64,000 bases of DNA from Bacillus niameyensis. Lineage in GTDB: Bacteria > Bacillota > Bacilli > Bacillales > Bacillaceae_C. The notes below the pieces were generated by a model. That model made no database searches. It had not been told where the DNA came from and worked only from the letters and a program-made list of their open reading frames with translations. Below, in pieces: positions 1 through 7,993 of this stretch (position 1 is the first letter of the stretch; the number at the start of each line of letters is the position of its first letter). Position numbers and translations under genes: made by a program. The stretch spans positions 500,623 to 564,622 of the forward strand of contig NZ_LN831197.1 of the NCBI RefSeq assembly GCF_001375535.1. Reading direction: 5' to 3'.

Positions 1-14
1 GTATCCCCTCCTTT
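1..14 (-). promoter_or_regulatory. Shine-Dalgarno of a leftward gene just outside the window
   Basis: Read on the minus strand this edge gives AAGGAGGGG, a strong ribosome binding site. Its start codon would fall just left of base 1, so a minus-strand gene diverges from comGA outside the window. Nothing of that gene is visible. Confidence 0.5.
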
Positions 15-140
15 GCAGCGAGTAATCCATCAATACCTTATTATAAAGGAATAGTATTGAAAAAGTAAATACAAGAGCGAGTAACTTTGTGACATTTGCG
101 TGATACTATTCTCATGTATATTTTATTATATAAGTATACC

Positions 141-182
141 TCATAATCCGGAAAATTATTTTTTAAAATTTTTTATTTATTA
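141..182 (+). promoter_or_regulatory. Candidate ComK-type AT box upstream of comGA
   Basis: The region ahead of comGA contains one exact AAAA-N5-TTTT box (bases 152-164), followed at once by a near match starting at base 165. ComK binds pairs of such boxes at comG promoters in B. subtilis. The spacing here is not one of the classical ones and the region is AT-rich, so this is a weak assignment. The rest of bases 15-230 shows nothing else I can name. Confidence 0.3.
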
Positions 183-254
183 GCAGGAATATTGAAAAGC
201 TTGTCGAATAATGAATTTAACAAGAAAATAAAAAAAGGTGGTGTTTCATGAGCA

Positions 255-1352
255 ATGAGCATTGAAAAAATTGCAAATGCCCTCATTTCTCAAGCTTTAT
301 ACTATGATGCTACAGACGTGCACATAGCTCCTCGATCTAAAACCTATCTCATCGAATTTCGAATTAACGGCAGCTTATCATCGCACAAAAAAATTTCACA
401 TCAATTGGGGGAGAGACTTATTTCTCATTTTAAGTTTATGGCCTCCATGGACATTGGTGAAAAACGAAAACCGCAAAGCGGCTCACTGCAGTCCCATTTC
501 TTCGGAACCTTTACTTCACTAAGAATTTCCACTTTACCAACCGCCAAGTCACAAGAAAGTATTGTTATTCGCATACTCCACCAGCATCAATCCCTATCCC
601 TTGAAAAATTATCTTTATTCCCATCGAGTATAAAAATCTTGCAATCATTTATGTTTCAAGCACATGGACTTATTTTGTTCACGGGGCCAACCGGTAGTGG
701 AAAATCTACAACTATGTTTTCGCTAGCTGAATATTGTTCCATTCATCTACATCGTCGTGTCATTACCCTTGAAGACCCTGTAGAAAAACAAAATGATTAT
801 TTTTTGCAAGTACAAGTAAATGAAAAGGCTGGTATTGGTTTTCAAAGTGGGCTAAAGGCGATATTGCGCCACGATCCTGATGTAATTATGATTGGTGAAA
901 TTCGTGATGCTGAAACCGCGATGATCGCTGTGCGAGCAGCAATGACGGGTCATCTTGTTTTATCAAGTATACATACAAGGAATGCCGTAGGTGCGCTCTA
1001 TCGATTACTTGAATTTGGGATTAAAGAATATGAAATTGAACAAACATTGCTAGCTGTTACTGGTCAGAGATTAGTTTCAATAAAATGCCCTTTCTGCGGT
1101 TTCAACTGCTCAAAGTATTGTATAAGACCCAATCATTTAAAAAGAACAGGTATTTATGAAATGTTACACGGTTATGTTCTTACTCAAGCAATGAACGACC
1201 TTCGGAAAGGGGGTGATCCGTTCGCATATAACAAGTTACAAAAATTAATTGCAAAGGGGGTTGCACTTGGATACATCTCTCAAGAAGAGTATCGAAGATG
1301 GATCGTTCATGAAGAAAATGAAATTGAAAGAACAAAGTCAATTTTTTATTAG
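255..1352 (+). CDS. comGA: ComGA, traffic ATPase of the competence pseudopilus
   Basis: Hexameric secretion ATPase of the PilB/GspE family that powers assembly of the transformation pseudopilus at the cytoplasmic face of the membrane. The 365-residue protein has a P-loop GPTGSGKST at about residues 144-152, then the Asp box (TLEDPVE), Walker B region (DVIMIGEIRDAETA) and His box (LVLSSIHTRNA). A Cys-rich zinc-binding segment lies near residues 277-286. Length and order match B. subtilis ComGA. The start at 255 follows an AAGGTGGTG ribosome site; an overlapping ATG at 248 is out of frame and stops after five codons. First gene of the comG operon. Confidence 0.97.
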   Translation: MSIEKIANALISQALYYDATDVHIAPRSKTYLIEFRINGSLSSHKKISHQLGERLISHFKFMASMDIGEKRKPQSGSLQSHFFGTFTSLRISTLPTAKSQESIVIRILHQHQSLSLEKLSLFPSSIKILQSFMFQAHGLILFTGPTGSGKSTTMFSLAEYCSIHLHRRVITLEDPVEKQNDYFLQVQVNEKAGIGFQSGLKAILRHDPDVIMIGEIRDAETAMIAVRAAMTGHLVLSSIHTRNAVGALYRLLEFGIKEYEIEQTLLAVTGQRLVSIKCPFCGFNCSKYCIRPNHLKRTGIYEMLHGYVLTQAMNDLRKGGDPFAYNKLQKLIAKGVALGYISQEEYRRWIVHEENEIERTKSIFY

Positions 1353-2331
1353 AGGAAGTGACCTACTGGAAAATGGTTTTACGCTGTTGGAAGTATTACA
1401 ATTTCTTGCCAATTTACAAGTAGACCAGCATCAACGATTTCAATCCATCATCCAAGAGCTTCAAGCCGGAGCTCCAATCCATGAAGTGTTACTTAAACAT
1501 GATTTTGATCGTCACGCATGTGCGACTATTTATTTCGCTGAAAGGCATGGTTTTTTAGCAACTTCGTTCAAAGAATGTGGAAAGTATTTACTGCAAAAGG
1601 ATCAGGACCAAAAGAAATGGTTCAAATTATTACAGTATCCAACTGTTTTGTTTTGTGTCCTCGTATTCGTTTCCATTCTCCTTCACACCTTATTACTGCC
1701 ACGTTTTCAAGTATTGTATGGAACAATGGGCTACCAGCCTAGTGGAATAACCCAATTCATACTTTATGTTCTCGAAAATTTCCCTTATCTATTATTTTTT
1801 TCCTTCATCCTTCTCACCATAGTCATTCTATTCTTCAGAAGGACTCTGAATAAAAAAACAGTACTTCAAAGAGCCGATTTTTTGGCCTCCATTCCCTTTT
1901 TCAAAACCTTTTACAAGTTATATCAAACAATATTTCTGTCAAGAGAGTGGAGTTTTCTGTTGAAGAGCGGCTTTTCATTAAACGATATTATTCACATTAT
2001 GGAAACCCAAGCGTTTCTTCCGCTAATGAGAGAGACAGGTAAGGTCATAAAAAGAGAACTTTTAATAGGCTATTCGTTTTCGGAGGCCATCACCAATATA
2101 AGTTTTATAGAAAGCGAAATGGTCTTAATGGTAGCTCATGGGGAAAAAAATGGGCGTTTGGATAAGGAACTTCTTTATTATAGTCGTATTTGTGCACAGA
2201 AGTTAGAAGAAATGATGATGAGATTTATGATGATTATTCAACCAATTATTTTTTCAGTGATTGGACTAATAGTTGCAATCATTTATATCTCTATCTTCTT
2301 CCCGATGTTTCAAATGATTGATTCTTTTTAA
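1309..2331 (+). CDS. comGB: ComGB, polytopic membrane platform protein
   Basis: PilC/GspF-family inner-membrane protein that anchors the ComGA ATPase during pseudopilus assembly. About 340 residues, with three hydrophobic segments: two in the middle (around 105-130 and 150-175) and one at the C-terminus. This is the usual T2SSF arrangement of two cytoplasmic repeats separated by membrane helices. I place the start at the ATG at 1309, overlapping the end of comGA by 44 bases. An earlier in-frame TTG at 1249 lacks a matching N-terminus in the family. Translation is probably coupled to comGA. Confidence 0.92.
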   Translation: MKKMKLKEQSQFFIRGSDLLENGFTLLEVLQFLANLQVDQHQRFQSIIQELQAGAPIHEVLLKHDFDRHACATIYFAERHGFLATSFKECGKYLLQKDQDQKKWFKLLQYPTVLFCVLVFVSILLHTLLLPRFQVLYGTMGYQPSGITQFILYVLENFPYLLFFSFILLTIVILFFRRTLNKKTVLQRADFLASIPFFKTFYKLYQTIFLSREWSFLLKSGFSLNDIIHIMETQAFLPLMRETGKVIKRELLIGYSFSEAITNISFIESEMVLMVAHGEKNGRLDKELLYYSRICAQKLEEMMMRFMMIIQPIIFSVIGLIVAIIYISIFFPMFQMIDSF

Positions 2332-2343
2332 GGAGAGGAAATA

Positions 2344-2673
2344 ATGAAAAAATATATTCAAAATCAAAAAGCCTTTACATTAATCGAAATGTTAATCGTA
2401 TTGTTAATCATTTCCGTAATTTTGTTAGTTGCTCTACCAAATGTTACAAAGCATAGTGAAACAATAAATAAAAAAGGTTGTGAAGCATTGATCCAAATGG
2501 TTCAGGGACAAGTTCAAGCTTATCATATGGAAAAGCAAGAATATCCAACGAATTTTCGCGATCTAGAGGATGCTGGTTATATAAAATCTGCTGATTTACA
2601 GTGTCCAGATGGGTCTAACCTAGTTATAGCTAATGGGGTTGTGAAAGAGGCGTCTAAACAAGAAACGCCATGA
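2344..2673 (+). CDS. comGC: ComGC, major competence pseudopilin
   Basis: Main subunit of the DNA-uptake pseudopilus. The class III prepilin signal KAFTLIEM is at residues 9-16, cut by ComC before the Phe, with the conserved Glu at +5 and an unbroken hydrophobic helix behind it. Two cysteines in the mature part (KKGCEAL and LQCPDG) are placed as in other ComGC proteins, where they form a disulfide. A good AAGGAGAGG ribosome site precedes the ATG. 109 residues, normal length. Confidence 0.96.
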   Translation: MKKYIQNQKAFTLIEMLIVLLIISVILLVALPNVTKHSETINKKGCEALIQMVQGQVQAYHMEKQEYPTNFRDLEDAGYIKSADLQCPDGSNLVIANGVVKEASKQETP

Positions 2674-3107
2674 GAGCTAATCAGTCAGAAAAAGGGTTTA
2701 CACTCATTGAGATGATGATTGTGCTCGCTGTTATTTCTATTATTTTGTCCTTTAGTATACTGACACTAAAATCTTTTTCAGAAATGATCCAAAAAAAAAT
2801 GTTCGTTACACAACTAGAATCTGATTTATATTACGCTCACTCATATGCCTTAAATAGAAGAGAGACAGTCGTATTCAGTTTTTCAATTTTATCAAATGAA
2901 TATAATGCGGTCACTGCGACTGGGGAGGTAATTTTTGTAAGAAAGCTCCCTCACTCAATTTATATTGAAAAAACGAATCTCCATTCTTTTTCAATTACTC
3001 CGCGAGGGACTGTATCTAATTTTGGCACTGTTAACTTTCGACACAATCAGAAAACTTTTAAAATGACGGTCTATATTGGAAGGGGGCGCTTTTCAATTGA
3101 AAAATGA
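2670..3107 (+). CDS. comGD: ComGD, minor pseudopilin
   Basis: Minor pseudopilin with signal KGFTLIEMMIVL at residues 8-19 and a GspH-like globular tail; 145 residues. The start codon overlaps the comGC stop (ATGA), so the two are translationally coupled. Expected to sit in the initiating tip complex of the pseudopilus with ComGE, GF and GG. Confidence 0.93.
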   Translation: MRANQSEKGFTLIEMMIVLAVISIILSFSILTLKSFSEMIQKKMFVTQLESDLYYAHSYALNRRETVVFSFSILSNEYNAVTATGEVIFVRKLPHSIYIEKTNLHSFSITPRGTVSNFGTVNFRHNQKTFKMTVYIGRGRFSIEK

Positions 3108-3387
3108 GCATGGGTTTACTTTTTTGGAAAGTTTGCTTTCTCTTTCTTTCATTCTTCTGTTGTGTGGAACGCTATTTCCGATCATGTTTGGGATGATGAA
3201 TAAATTAAAAGACGAAAAAAAAGAAATGACTAGTTATCGAATTTTGTTTGAATATGTCGAGGGATATCCCGATATGGAATTACCCTTTAAGACTAAAAGA
3301 ATAAATCGAGGAATTGAATATGAAATATTAATTGAAAACGGGAGAGCCTGTATTGAATATGAAAGAAATCAAAAATGTGTTGAATAA
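3097..3387 (+). CDS. comGE: ComGE, minor pseudopilin
   Basis: Short pseudopilin-like protein with the cleavage motif HGFTFLESL and a following hydrophobic helix. I choose the TTG at 3097, about 10 bases after a GGAAGGGGG ribosome site, giving 96 residues. The longer in-frame TTG at 3076 lies within that ribosome site region. Overlaps comGD by 11 bases. Assigned as ComGE by position and motif; the tail is poorly conserved in this family. Confidence 0.82.
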   Translation: MKNEHGFTFLESLLSLSFILLLCGTLFPIMFGMMNKLKDEKKEMTSYRILFEYVEGYPDMELPFKTKRINRGIEYEILIENGRACIEYERNQKCVE

Positions 3388-3808
3388 GCAATCTGGTTTT
3401 ACATTACTTGAAGCGATCATGAACATATTCATCCTGTCGCTTATCATGCTGTTTCTGCCTTTAATTTTTCAGTCTGTAAATGCGATCGATAAAGTAATGG
3501 AAGTAGAAGATGACTTTGAATGGAATTTATTTCTTATTGGTCTTCGAAATGAATTAAAAGAGGCTGATCATGTTGCGGTTGTAAAACCATATCTTTTTAT
3601 TGAGAAAGGGGCATTGAAAATTCAGTATGTACAGTATGGCTTAGTAGTAAGAAGGCAAGTTGATGGGTCAGGTCATGAAATTGTTTTACAAAACATTAAA
3701 AGTCTACAATTTTTAAAAGAAGATAATCATTTGCATGTTCAAACTGAATTTTTAAGTGGCGTTGAGGATGAGGCTTCATTTTTATTACCTTTGAGCAGGG
3801 AGGAGTAG
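3359..3808 (+). CDS. comGF: ComGF, minor pseudopilin
   Basis: Minor pseudopilin, about 149 residues from the ATG at 3359, which lies 12 bases after a GGGAGAG ribosome site. A TTG at 3332 would add an unlikely N-terminal extension. The prepilin motif SGFTLLEAI and a membrane helix are followed by a globular domain as in the ComGF family. Overlaps comGE by 29 bases. Confidence 0.88.
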   Translation: MKEIKNVLNKQSGFTLLEAIMNIFILSLIMLFLPLIFQSVNAIDKVMEVEDDFEWNLFLIGLRNELKEADHVAVVKPYLFIEKGALKIQYVQYGLVVRRQVDGSGHEIVLQNIKSLQFLKEDNHLHVQTEFLSGVEDEASFLLPLSREE

Positions 3809-3812
3809 AGCC

Positions 3813-3977
3813 ATTAATAAAGAAAGTGGGGCAGTTTATCCAATTGTATTATTAATTTGTTCTATTGCGTTAATCATTCTCTTTGAAGCTACACTTATTT
3901 ATCTTTCAGAATTAGGGTTTGTTAGGGAGATGAAGGAATTTTATTTAAATGAAATTAGAGAACGGTTGATCCAATAA
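3813..3977 (+). CDS. comGG: ComGG-like minor pseudopilin, short, apparent AUU start
   Basis: A 54-codon frame follows comGF and carries a ComGG-type N-terminus: a short leader ending in Gly, then AVYPIVLLI and a hydrophobic helix, then a charged tail. No ATG, GTG or TTG exists between the upstream in-frame TGA (3792) and this motif. The ATT at 3813 lies about 9 bases after AGGGAGGA and puts the cleavage Gly at residue 6, as in B. subtilis ComGG. That protein is about 124 residues, so this one ends after the helix and lacks the globular domain. It may be a functional miniature or a decayed gene. Confidence 0.65.
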   Translation: MNKESGAVYPIVLLICSIALIILFEATLIYLSELGFVREMKEFYLNEIRERLIQ

Positions 3978-4030
3978 GGATAAAAAATGATAAGATAATA
4001 GAGTGTGTCATTGGGGAGGAGATGAGGCAA

Positions 4031-4540
4031 ATGCCAATAAATGAGTCATTATACTTGATTGGCTTTATGGGGGCTGGAAAAACTTCTGTTGGACGAGCAT
4101 TAGCGTTAAAAACCGGTAATCCAGTTATGGATCTTGATGATCGAGTAGAAGAAGAAGCGAATATGAGTATTCGAGATATCTTCGAACAATATGGTGAAAG
4201 CTATTTCAGAGAGTTGGAATCAAAAATATTACGAGATTCAATTCATAAGAAAGCGATCATTACAACTGGAGGCGGAGTTGTTCTGAACAGAGAGAATCGT
4301 GAATTTCTTCAAAAGACGAAGCGTGTCATATTTCTGAAGTGCGATCCAGAGGTGACTTTTTCGAGAATTGGAGATGACCCTCTAAGACCACTTATAAAAA
4401 ATAAAACAGCAAAAGAAATCGGTGAGATGTATAAAGAGAGGCTTCCTTATTATATGGAATGTGCGGCATTATCAATTGACACGACTCATCTCTCCATTGA
4501 TGAAATAGCCAAGGAAATTCAAAAAGAAATGAATCTTTAA
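4031..4540 (+). CDS. aroK: Shikimate kinase
   Basis: Phosphorylates shikimate in aromatic amino acid synthesis. The P-loop GFMGAGKTS is at residues 11-19, the shikimate-binding D-x-D (MDLDD) near 33, the ITTGGG loop near residue 80 and the lid RPL near 120. About 169 residues, typical. I prefer the ATG at 4031, 10 bases after GGGGAGGA; the ATG at 4022 is only one base after it. Sits downstream of comGG as in related Bacilli. Confidence 0.95.
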   Translation: MPINESLYLIGFMGAGKTSVGRALALKTGNPVMDLDDRVEEEANMSIRDIFEQYGESYFRELESKILRDSIHKKAIITTGGGVVLNRENREFLQKTKRVIFLKCDPEVTFSRIGDDPLRPLIKNKTAKEIGEMYKERLPYYMECAALSIDTTHLSIDEIAKEIQKEMNL

Positions 4541-4590
4541 TTTATAGATTGGCTATACTTTTTAATATGTTAGATACATGTTAAAAAGGG

Positions 4591-4779
4591 GTGAGTCAAC
4601 TGTCCTTTAATGATTATGTGAAATTTATGACAGAATCATTTGTTAAGCACTTTGAATTGCCAAAGTCTGAACGAATTCAATTAAAACAAGAACGAAAGGA
4701 AGCAAAGCCACCGATGATTTATCAATGGTTTGGACTTTTGCCCTTTTCCATCCGAATGCTATTTAAGAAAAATGGCTGA
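4591..4779 (+). CDS. yqzE: YqzE family small protein
   Basis: About 60 residues, rich in Lys and Glu, with a C-terminal WFGLLPFSIRM patch typical of the YqzE family found downstream of comG in Bacillus. Function unknown. The GTG at 4591 abuts the AAGGGG ribosome site. A CTG at 4600 would fit both spacing and the family's usual N-terminus (SxNDYVK) better, so the true start may be 4600. Confidence 0.8.
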   Translation: MSQLSFNDYVKFMTESFVKHFELPKSERIQLKQERKEAKPPMIYQWFGLLPFSIRMLFKKNG

Positions 4780-4823
4780 CTCCAAACTCTGCATGAGTAT
4801 AAGGAGATCAGCCTCTTTTCTTT
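4774..4823 (+). terminator. Rho-independent terminator after yqzE
   Basis: GGCTGACTCC pairs with GGAGATCAGCC (one bulge) and is followed by a T-rich tract TCTTTTCTTT. It overlaps the last codons of yqzE and closes the comG-aroK-yqzE unit. Confidence 0.75.
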
Positions 4824-4905
4824 GTAAGCTTCAGTATTTTGCGCTAGGATATGGCAACATAGTTTGCTTTTTCTGCTCGGTAACTAGACAGGAGTTCCGC
4901 TTTTC

Positions 4906-5697
4906 TTATAAAGCTTTTAAATAAAAAATACCACCATTAATAATCTCGATGTTTACAATCGGTTCATATTGATCTTGCAAAGCTTGTTTCTCAATTCCAT
5001 ATGTTTCGGGCTTCTCATCATGTTCCTCATAAAAGTGATCTAAAAGTTGTAAATCTCTTTGCCACCTTGCTCGTGCCTCTTCAGCCCAACTATGGTTCTC
5101 CGCGGTAATTGTATTTGTTAAGTAGGATTCAATTCTACTTAAACCGCTTTGAGGTTTAATTATGGGTGAAACGGTAAAACAATAGTCAGGAATTTTCGGT
5201 TGCAATCGTCTGTTTTGGATTTCATGAAAAAATTGATCTACTAACGTTCCGTTAATTAAATTTAATCCTAAAGACCGTATAACATCTTTCTTTCGATCAC
5301 ATTGATAAGAGGTTTTAACGTTTAGCATTAACCACGGATGTAAGGCAGTTTGCTGGTGATTTTCAACTACATTTGGCACTTCAAACAGGCGAATATATTT
5401 AGCAAGCTCTTTTGTCGTCGCAAATAATTGGTGAAGACGTGGCGCACCAAAATGAATCGCTTCTCCTTTAAGATCTTCTGGCACTTGTTTTTGATCTGTA
5501 ATAAAGGTTATTTTCATTGGATTTGGAGTACCGCCAGTTTTTTCGAGATACGTCCAATAAAAGGGTCGATTCATCAAAGCTTTATCCATATCAACCGTAA
5601 GTTGAATGGTCATGTATCCATTTTTATCTTCTTCGATGTCACAGTTATTTTCAGTAAAAAAAGTTTTAAGAAATTGATGTATTTCTGTTTGCAGCAA
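4906..5697 (-). CDS. yqhG: YqhG family protein of unknown function
   Basis: About 263 residues, soluble, no recognisable catalytic motif. Matches the YqhG family, which is always paired with the YqhH helicase in Bacillus. The TTG at 5697 sits about 10 bases after AAAGGAGGA; an ATG at 5706 directly abuts that site and is less likely. Its start overlaps the end of yqhH by 32 bases, so the two are co-translated. Confidence 0.85.
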   Translation of the reverse strand: MLQTEIHQFLKTFFTENNCDIEEDKNGYMTIQLTVDMDKALMNRPFYWTYLEKTGGTPNPMKITFITDQKQVPEDLKGEAIHFGAPRLHQLFATTKELAKYIRLFEVPNVVENHQQTALHPWLMLNVKTSYQCDRKKDVIRSLGLNLINGTLVDQFFHEIQNRRLQPKIPDYCFTVSPIIKPQSGLSRIESYLTNTITAENHSWAEEARARWQRDLQLLDHFYEEHDEKPETYGIEKQALQDQYEPIVNIEIINGGIFYLKAL

Positions 5698-7369
5698 TAG
5701 ATACATCCTCCTTTCTCATAGAGTCAGCAAATTGGATTAATGATGATAAATTTTCCATTTTTATTTTCATTTCTCCTTCGGATTTGGATTGATGGAAAAT
5801 ATCATTCAAATATTCCTCCATATTCGTACCGTCAAATCTTGTTAAAATTTCGTCTAATTCTCCAACTACTCTTTCAAATAAATCAATTTTTTCGTATAGA
5901 AGCTTCAAGATATGTTCTTCAATCGTATTTTTTACAGTAAAATTATATATTTTCACATTGTTCTCTTGTCCAAGTCGATGAATTCTTCCGATTCTTTGTT
6001 CCAAGCGCATCGGATTCCAAGGTAGATCAAAATTAATGATATGGGAACAAAATTGGAGGTTTATTCCCTCACCACCAGCTTCTGTTGCAATTAAAACTTG
6101 AGCGTGATTTTTGAAAAGTTCACGCATCCAGTCTTTTTTACTTCTCTTAAATCCGCCCCTGAAAGGTACAGAACGAATCCCATTTTGTTGGAGGAACCAT
6201 TGTAAATACATTTGTGTTGCTCGATATTCGGTAAAGATAATAACCTTATCATTAATAGTTTGAATTAGCTCTAATGCTTTCTCAGCTTTGGAATTATGGC
6301 TAACGGCATCAATCTTAGTTTTAATCCATTGACATTTTTCCATAAAAGCTTTTGTTGGATTTTCCATTTTACTTAACATATTTTTTAAAGTTAGAAATAC
6401 GGCTTCTCGGCTACTACAGGCTTCCCTTTTTAAAGTCATTAACGAAAACCCATGAGCAGAATATCCAGAATCCTTCTCCTTTAATACATCAATGGCTTGA
6501 TATAACTCCTTCTCATCTTCAGAAAAAGAGATATAGACACTTTCAATTTCACGTTCAGGCCACTCTACACCTGTATCGTTTCTTCTGTTTCGAATCATCA
6601 CTTTATTAACTAGCTCTTTTAAAAATGCATCCTCTTTCATTGATGCTTTATTGCTATTTTTATATTTGTCCAAAAACCCACTTTCACTGCCTAAATGTCC
6701 AGGCTTAAGCAGGGAGACAAGATGGAAAATTTCCTCAATTTTATTTTGGATAGGTGTTGCTGTTAATAGTAAACAAAATTTCTTTTTGAGCGATTGAACA
6801 AATTGATAGTTTTGTGTTTTTGGGTTTTTTAGTTTGTGTGCCTCATCAATAATAATTAGATCATAGTCCTGTTCTGCAATAATTTCTTTATGTGGGCTCC
6901 GTTTAGCCGTGTCAATTGAAGAAACAACACAAGAATATTGTTCCCAGACATAGCTTTTTCGCTGGGCTACCGCAGGAATGTGAAATTTTGAGTTTAATTC
7001 TTGTACCCATTGTGATACAAGGGATGCGGGCACAAGAATTAGCACTTTATTGACTAGTCCGCGAATCATATATTCTTTTAATATGAGTCCAGCTTCAATC
7101 GTTTTTCCAAGTCCCACTTCGTCAGCTAAAATCGCTTTACCGTTCATATTTTCTACGACTTGTTGAGCCGTTTCTAGCTGATGCGGCAGAGGAGTTAAAT
7201 TAGGTAAATATTTTGGGGCAACTAATCCTTCAAATGAAGGAACCGTTAGATGTTTTTCTGACTCAAATGCTAATTTAAATAGTTCATAGTTAGCCCACGG
7301 ACCATCTTTTTCAAGCCGATCCATAAAGTCACTTTTCCATGTTTGGTCGAATTGAATCCTTATAGACAT
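5666..7369 (-). CDS. yqhH: SNF2/RapA-type DEAD-box ATPase YqhH
   Basis: Superfamily 2 ATPase of 567 residues. Walker A region DEVGLGKTIEAG is at about 83-94, the DEAH box (IIIDEAHKLKN) near 160, motif III LLTATP near 210, and a C-terminal helicase lobe ends with the Q-x-x-GRIHRLGQ motif VI. Family members remodel protein-nucleic acid complexes; this one has no assigned target. The ATG at 7369 follows GGAGGCG; upstream in-frame ATGs lack ribosome sites. Divergent from the gcv operon. Confidence 0.93.
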   Translation of the reverse strand: MSIRIQFDQTWKSDFMDRLEKDGPWANYELFKLAFESEKHLTVPSFEGLVAPKYLPNLTPLPHQLETAQQVVENMNGKAILADEVGLGKTIEAGLILKEYMIRGLVNKVLILVPASLVSQWVQELNSKFHIPAVAQRKSYVWEQYSCVVSSIDTAKRSPHKEIIAEQDYDLIIIDEAHKLKNPKTQNYQFVQSLKKKFCLLLTATPIQNKIEEIFHLVSLLKPGHLGSESGFLDKYKNSNKASMKEDAFLKELVNKVMIRNRRNDTGVEWPEREIESVYISFSEDEKELYQAIDVLKEKDSGYSAHGFSLMTLKREACSSREAVFLTLKNMLSKMENPTKAFMEKCQWIKTKIDAVSHNSKAEKALELIQTINDKVIIFTEYRATQMYLQWFLQQNGIRSVPFRGGFKRSKKDWMRELFKNHAQVLIATEAGGEGINLQFCSHIINFDLPWNPMRLEQRIGRIHRLGQENNVKIYNFTVKNTIEEHILKLLYEKIDLFERVVGELDEILTRFDGTNMEEYLNDIFHQSKSEGEMKIKMENLSSLIQFADSMRKEDVSIAANRNTSIS

Positions 7370-7617
7370 AACACGCCTCCTAATAATAAGGAAAAAGATT
7401 GATGAAACCATCAATTGATGGTACGATGATGTTGATTTGGAAACCGTAACAATTATTTAAAGTAATTATAGTATGTCCAAAAAATTTAATAAATATTGGC
7501 GAATGAGAGCAAGGGGAGAGACCGCAAATCGCGGCGCCGAAGGAGCAAGCAATGAGATTGTGAATCTCTCAGGCAAAAAGACCCTTGTTTGACGCAACTC
7601 TGGAGAGTGTTCTAATT

Positions 7618-7838
7618 AGAAAAGCGAAAGCGCCCCGTTTAGCGACGTAGAAACTTCCTAGCTTCTGACGAGATAAAGGAAACACGATAAGTCCGACAGG
7701 ACGAATCGATGTTGACTTATCGTAGGAAGAAGCGTAGAAGATTCCTAGTCGCTGGGCGCTGGAGCTAGACAAAGAAAAGCGAAAGCGCCCCGTTTAGCGA
7801 CGTAGAAGTTTCCTAGTCGCTGGGCACTGTAGCTGGAC
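7618..7838 (+). repeat. Two tandem copies of the structured repeat element, inside the riboswitch
   Basis: The first copy (about 7618-7770) has the full short form: AAAAGCG...CGCCCC..TTTAGCGACGTA, an inner perfect stem ACGATAAGTC/GACTTATCGT, and the end block TAGTCGCTGGGCGCTGGAGCT. The second copy (7771-7838) is a 68-base deletion form joining the two ends directly. Both resemble the array units at 22954-25179. The flanks on either side share CTAATTA. Confidence 0.88.
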
Positions 7839-7898
7839 CTAAACTAATTAAGGACCACCAAAGGGGTAAGCCGTGAAGGTCAAACTCTCAGGTGAAAG

Positions 7899-7937
7899 GA
7901 CAGGGAAATCCGTATGAAGGGATTTTTCTGTCCTTTT
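7899..7937 (+). terminator. Riboswitch expression-platform terminator
   Basis: GGACAGGGAAATCC pairs with GGGATTTTTCTGTCC and is followed by TTTTTTC. The GGACAG strand overlaps the 3' end of the second glycine aptamer, so ligand binding would compete with terminator formation, as in other gcvT leaders. Confidence 0.88.
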
Positions 7938-7993
7938 TTCGTTCCACGGAATAGTTTTGATTTAGAATTAATGAGTTGAAAGGAGTGCGCGTG

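Larger units (their letters stand above)
7507..7937 (+). promoter_or_regulatory. Tandem glycine riboswitch (gcvT type), interrupted by a repeat element
   Basis: Aptamer I runs from about 7507 to 7595, with the hallmark GGGGAGAGACC, GCCGAAGGAGCAA and AATCTCTCAGGCAAA blocks closed by AGCAAGGG/CCCTTGTT. Aptamer II starts at ACTCTGGAGAG (7598-7608) and resumes at ACCACCAAAGGGG (7854 onward), AAACTCTCAGGTGAAAGGACAGG. Between them the peripheral hairpin stem (7609-7619 pairing with 7844-7855) carries about 220 bases of repeat DNA. The expression platform is the terminator at 7899. In B. subtilis this RNA switches gcv on when glycine is high. Whether the enlarged form still switches is unknown. Confidence 0.93.

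Noticed and set aside
7569..7772. 67-residue minus-strand ORF in the gcv leader
   Set aside because: It lies across aptamer I and the inserted repeat, and is shared with other copies of the repeat; not a gene.
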